DNA of 64,000 bases. Origin: Chryseobacterium antibioticum. Lineage in GTDB: Bacteria > Bacteroidota > Bacteroidia > Flavobacteriales > Weeksellaceae. Of this stretch, positions 61,560-64,000 are shown one piece after another. The stretch spans positions 124,001 through 188,000 of the forward strand of contig NZ_JABBGI010000005.1 of assembly GCF_012927325.1 (NCBI RefSeq), read 5' to 3'. Position numbers and translations under genes: made by a program. Position 1 is the first letter of the stretch; each line of letters begins with the position of its first letter. The notes under the pieces are model-generated. The model made no database searches. It was given only the letters and a program-made list of their open reading frames with translations, and was not told where the DNA came from.

Positions 61560-62090
61560 TTAAACCACCACAGATCTGCATAGATACCTCCTCAGCCTCC
61601 TCATCGGCAAATACACAAATATCACAGACAATATCCCCGCCAGCACCCCAACAAGCACCGCCATGGCAGTGGCGTCCAGTTTATAATACTTTGACAAACT
61701 GAATTGTGCCAGCATCAATACAGACAAAACTAACAAGCCAGTAATGAGACCATGCACAATACTCAGTTTCGTCATCAGTTTCTTCTTATTGAGCTGATCA
61801 TCTACGGTAAATTCAATGGCACCCTGCTCGGAAGCAATGATTACCCTGTTGATAATATCGATGGTAAGGACTACCGGTAGGAATATAGCCATAGGAAGGG
61901 TTAGTCGGGCCAGATTTTGAGTTCCTGAAAAGAAGTGCGTATATCCTAATTCCTGAAAGCTGGCATACGCAATAATGAAATTGAAAAATACATTGGGAAG
62001 GACATAATAAATCGTGCGCTTGATTAAAAAGCGTTTCAGGGTGGTTTTCTTGAGTTTTTTAGGTTGCGCAGGCTTCAGTTTAAATTTCAT
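61560..62090 (-). CDS. Four-helix membrane protein of unknown function (176 aa)
   Basis: A Lys-rich N-terminus (1-25) is followed by four hydrophobic segments at about 28-47, 63-86, 110-130 and 140-162. It overlaps the condensation-domain gene upstream by 4 bases, so it is translationally coupled to it. It could anchor or export the product of that pathway. Confidence 0.65.
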   Translation of the reverse strand: MKFKLKPAQPKKLKKTTLKRFLIKRTIYYVLPNVFFNFIIAYASFQELGYTHFFSGTQNLARLTLPMAIFLPVVLTIDIINRVIIASEQGAIEFTVDDQLNKKKLMTKLSIVHGLITGLLVLSVLMLAQFSLSKYYKLDATAMAVLVGVLAGILSVIFVYLPMRRLRRYLCRSVVV

Positions 62091-63340
62091 AAAGACGAGG
62101 TCAGGAGTTCAATGGCTTTATTTTTAATTTTCACAGCTTCTTCTTTCGGAAGGAAATGCTCGTTGGACATAAAGGTAAAATCCATTTGTTGGTTGTACGT
62201 TGTGGTTACCAAAGTATTCGAATTCAGCCAAGGAAATGCAACCGTTGGGCTGATGATCGTTTCCAGTTGAAAATGCTTATAATCATTGGGAATATCAATT
62301 CTACCCATATTGGATAATGTGATATCATGCCCTCCTTTACTGGATTTCAACATAGCAATCATACGATCTACCACCGGATGCATCTGCTCGCCCATCCACA
62401 AAAGTTTTCTCGCTTCGATCTTATCTATTTTCTGAAGAAGATCTTTTTTGATCTCTCTTGCATTGTCCATGACATCCTGACTGCCCTTTTTTAACGGAAG
62501 TTCGACTGTTGGTGCAAAAGCAAACAGATGATCTTTTCTGATCTCGGGAATAAAGTGACGCACATCCACAGGACTGATCACTTTTCCTTTCGCCTGCTTC
62601 CCCTGTATTTCTTTAAAAGCCTGCATGTAGGCCGCACATAGCAAAGCATGTACGGAAATACCGTGAGCTTTACATTTTTCAGTGATTTGAGTTGTCATTT
62701 GGGAGTTTTCCTTCCAATGGATGACATAGTTTTTCCCGAGATTTCTTATTTTGCTTTTTCGCTGTATCATAAAAAAGAACCGGGCCATCAGCAGGTAAAT
62801 ACTGGCTTTCCGTTTTTCTTTTTTCGTATTGAAATCCAGAGGCAGAAAATCATCAACGGAACTGAATACCGGATAAGGATTCATCTCAAAAGAAGGATCA
62901 TCCAAAAGGCCAAGAAGTTCCCGCATCAGAGTGACAAGGGAAGTTCCGTCGCAGATACAGTGAGGCAATACCCAAAGGATTTCCGAAGCACCCTGTCCCT
63001 TTACCCATACCAGTTGGGCAAGCGGTTTCTTTTCGTCTTTAAACAGCCGGAACCACTCTTTTTCAGATTCCCGCAACCAGTCCTCATCCGTTTTCCGGTC
63101 AACAATACGGAGCGGAATCGGTTCAATCTCTTTTTCTTCTGTAAAAAAAGGATACTTTTCACTGTGCCTATTAATCCTGGTTCTCAGCAAAGGGTGCTTC
63201 TGCTGGATTTTCGTCAAAGCAGCCCTAAAGTTTTTTTCAGGGATTTCCCCTTTGATTTTTGCGGTAAATACACAATTGACCGGTGTTTCTGGATCAACGT
63301 ACATAATCCTTTCCACCATCATTAATTTTCTTCTGATCAT
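62087..63340 (-). CDS. Condensation-domain acyltransferase (free-standing, NRPS/PapA-like)
   Basis: The 417-residue protein has the condensation-superfamily motif HCICDG (His127, HxxxDG) and a later motif SPVDVRHFIP (about 275-284), with the DFTFMS-like end. It is related to free-standing acyl- and aminoacyl-transferases such as PapA5 and not to a full NRPS. It lies between its partial paralogue and a membrane protein gene. The substrate is unknown. Confidence 0.82.
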   Translation of the reverse strand: MIRRKLMMVERIMYVDPETPVNCVFTAKIKGEIPEKNFRAALTKIQQKHPLLRTRINRHSEKYPFFTEEKEIEPIPLRIVDRKTDEDWLRESEKEWFRLFKDEKKPLAQLVWVKGQGASEILWVLPHCICDGTSLVTLMRELLGLLDDPSFEMNPYPVFSSVDDFLPLDFNTKKEKRKASIYLLMARFFFMIQRKSKIRNLGKNYVIHWKENSQMTTQITEKCKAHGISVHALLCAAYMQAFKEIQGKQAKGKVISPVDVRHFIPEIRKDHLFAFAPTVELPLKKGSQDVMDNAREIKKDLLQKIDKIEARKLLWMGEQMHPVVDRMIAMLKSSKGGHDITLSNMGRIDIPNDYKHFQLETIISPTVAFPWLNSNTLVTTTYNQQMDFTFMSNEHFLPKEEAVKIKNKAIELLTSSL

Positions 63341-63999
63341 AATACAGATATAGGATCTAGTTGTTCTTTTACAGTCTGAATCACTTCATCCCGGATCGCT
63401 AACGCTTCAGCATACGGTAAATATCCTTCGCTTCCTACGAAAGAAAAATCCATTTCTCCATTAAATGTTGACGTCACCATCGTTGTCGTATTTCCCAACG
63501 GACCAATCACAGAAGGACTGAAAATGGTCTCTAGTGTAAAATCCTTGTATTGATGAGGAATCTGAATGCGTCCCAGATTGGAAAACATACAATCATTGGA
63601 AGATTTTCCATGTTTTAAAAGCTTGGTAAAATTCTTCAAAGCATCATGAGCAGACTCCATCACCATCATGGTAATGTAGGGATTCAGTTTGGAGGTCTTA
63701 CGCTCTACAGACTCCTGCATCAGTCGTAAATTCTCAGAAAAGCTTATTTTATGATTTGCTGAGACCACGATCATCAGACCGAAAGCGAAAATATGGTCTT
63801 CTTTGATCTGGCTGGCAAAGCGCCTGATATCTACCGGACATGAAACCTTATTGAAGGAAGCATCCCCTTTTACCTTCCTGAATGCCTGAAGCACCGCTGC
63901 ACATAAAAACGTGTTCACCGTAACTTCCATTGATTTGCAGTAGGCAATTAATTCCCCGCTCATTTCTTTGTCAAATTTCCAGTGGATCAGGTAATCGTT
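63337..63999 (-). CDS. Second condensation-domain acyltransferase (partial, runs off the window)
   Basis: Only the last ~220 residues are present; the frame is open to the right edge. It is paralogous to the preceding gene (compare CPVDIRRFA with SPVDVRHFI, and NTFLCAAVLQAFRK with HALLCAAYMQAFKE). The catalytic HxxxDG would lie outside the window. Its stop overlaps the next gene start by 4 bases. The pair probably act on the same pathway. Confidence 0.8.
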   Translation of the reverse strand, partial: NDYLIHWKFDKEMSGELIAYCKSMEVTVNTFLCAAVLQAFRKVKGDASFNKVSCPVDIRRFASQIKEDHIFAFGLMIVVSANHKISFSENLRLMQESVERKTSKLNPYITMMVMESAHDALKNFTKLLKHGKSSNDCMFSNLGRIQIPHQYKDFTLETIFSPSVIGPLGNTTTMVTSTFNGEMDFSFVGSEGYLPYAEALAIRDEVIQTVKEQLDPISVL

Positions 64000-64000
64000 T

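Overview
The window looks like chromosomal DNA of a flavobacterium of the Weeksellaceae, most likely Chryseobacterium or a close relative. The indications are low GC, AT-rich spacers, promoter elements of the Bacteroidota type (TAnnTTTG), a type IX secretion sorting tail, a TonB receptor paired with a DUF4249 lipoprotein, a Bacteroidota-type T6SS tube protein, and degenerate intergenic repeats. This assignment is inference from gene content; there is no rRNA gene in the window.

Positions 1-16900 are mostly housekeeping: a sugar kinase/nucleotidyltransferase pair, a DNA-deoxyinosine glycosylase, a secreted S9 peptidase, a thioesterase, topoisomerase III, a methionine uptake operon (EamA transporter, metN, metI, metQ) behind a Met/Cys-rich leader peptide and terminator, a GH3 glucosidase and a Fic protein. 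Positions 16900-22000 hold a DUF2652 protein, the scar of a deleted RND efflux operon, a phosphoesterase, an MFS pump divergent from an Lrp-type regulator, and a methyltransferase.

Positions 22000-36000 are accessory. Two secreted proteins are followed by a translationally coupled three-gene operon (membrane coiled-coil protein, GTPase, large adaptor-like protein), a T9SS-sorted adhesin-like protein, and a four-gene operon ending in a histidine kinase and LuxR-type response regulator. That operon converges on an R-body (Reb) cluster: five nearly identical tandem RebB genes, two divergent Reb-like genes, two unrecognised proteins and possibly three very small ORFs.

Positions 36000-42400 hold a siderophore-interacting protein, an AraC regulator, a LysE exporter and the TonB receptor/DUF4249 pair. 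Positions 42600-50700 (minus strand) are a T6SS tip and cargo island: Hcp/TssD, VgrG, a DUF2931 lipoprotein, a DUF2235 (Tle1-like) lipase, an unknown protein, a PAAR-like protein with a possible cell-wall hydrolase domain, and a lipoprotein that may be its immunity protein. The sheath, baseplate and membrane complex genes are absent, so this island must rely on an apparatus encoded elsewhere.

Positions 50800-64000 begin with a composite remnant of an egtD and an osmoprotectant-binding protein gene. Then come a serine hydrolase, a GNAT enzyme, an acyltransferase, two secreted proteins, a tandem trio of class I terpene synthases, and an operon of two condensation-domain acyltransferases with a membrane protein. 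The least described parts are the Reb cluster with its regulators, the GTPase trio, the three terpene synthases and the Met/Cys leader.
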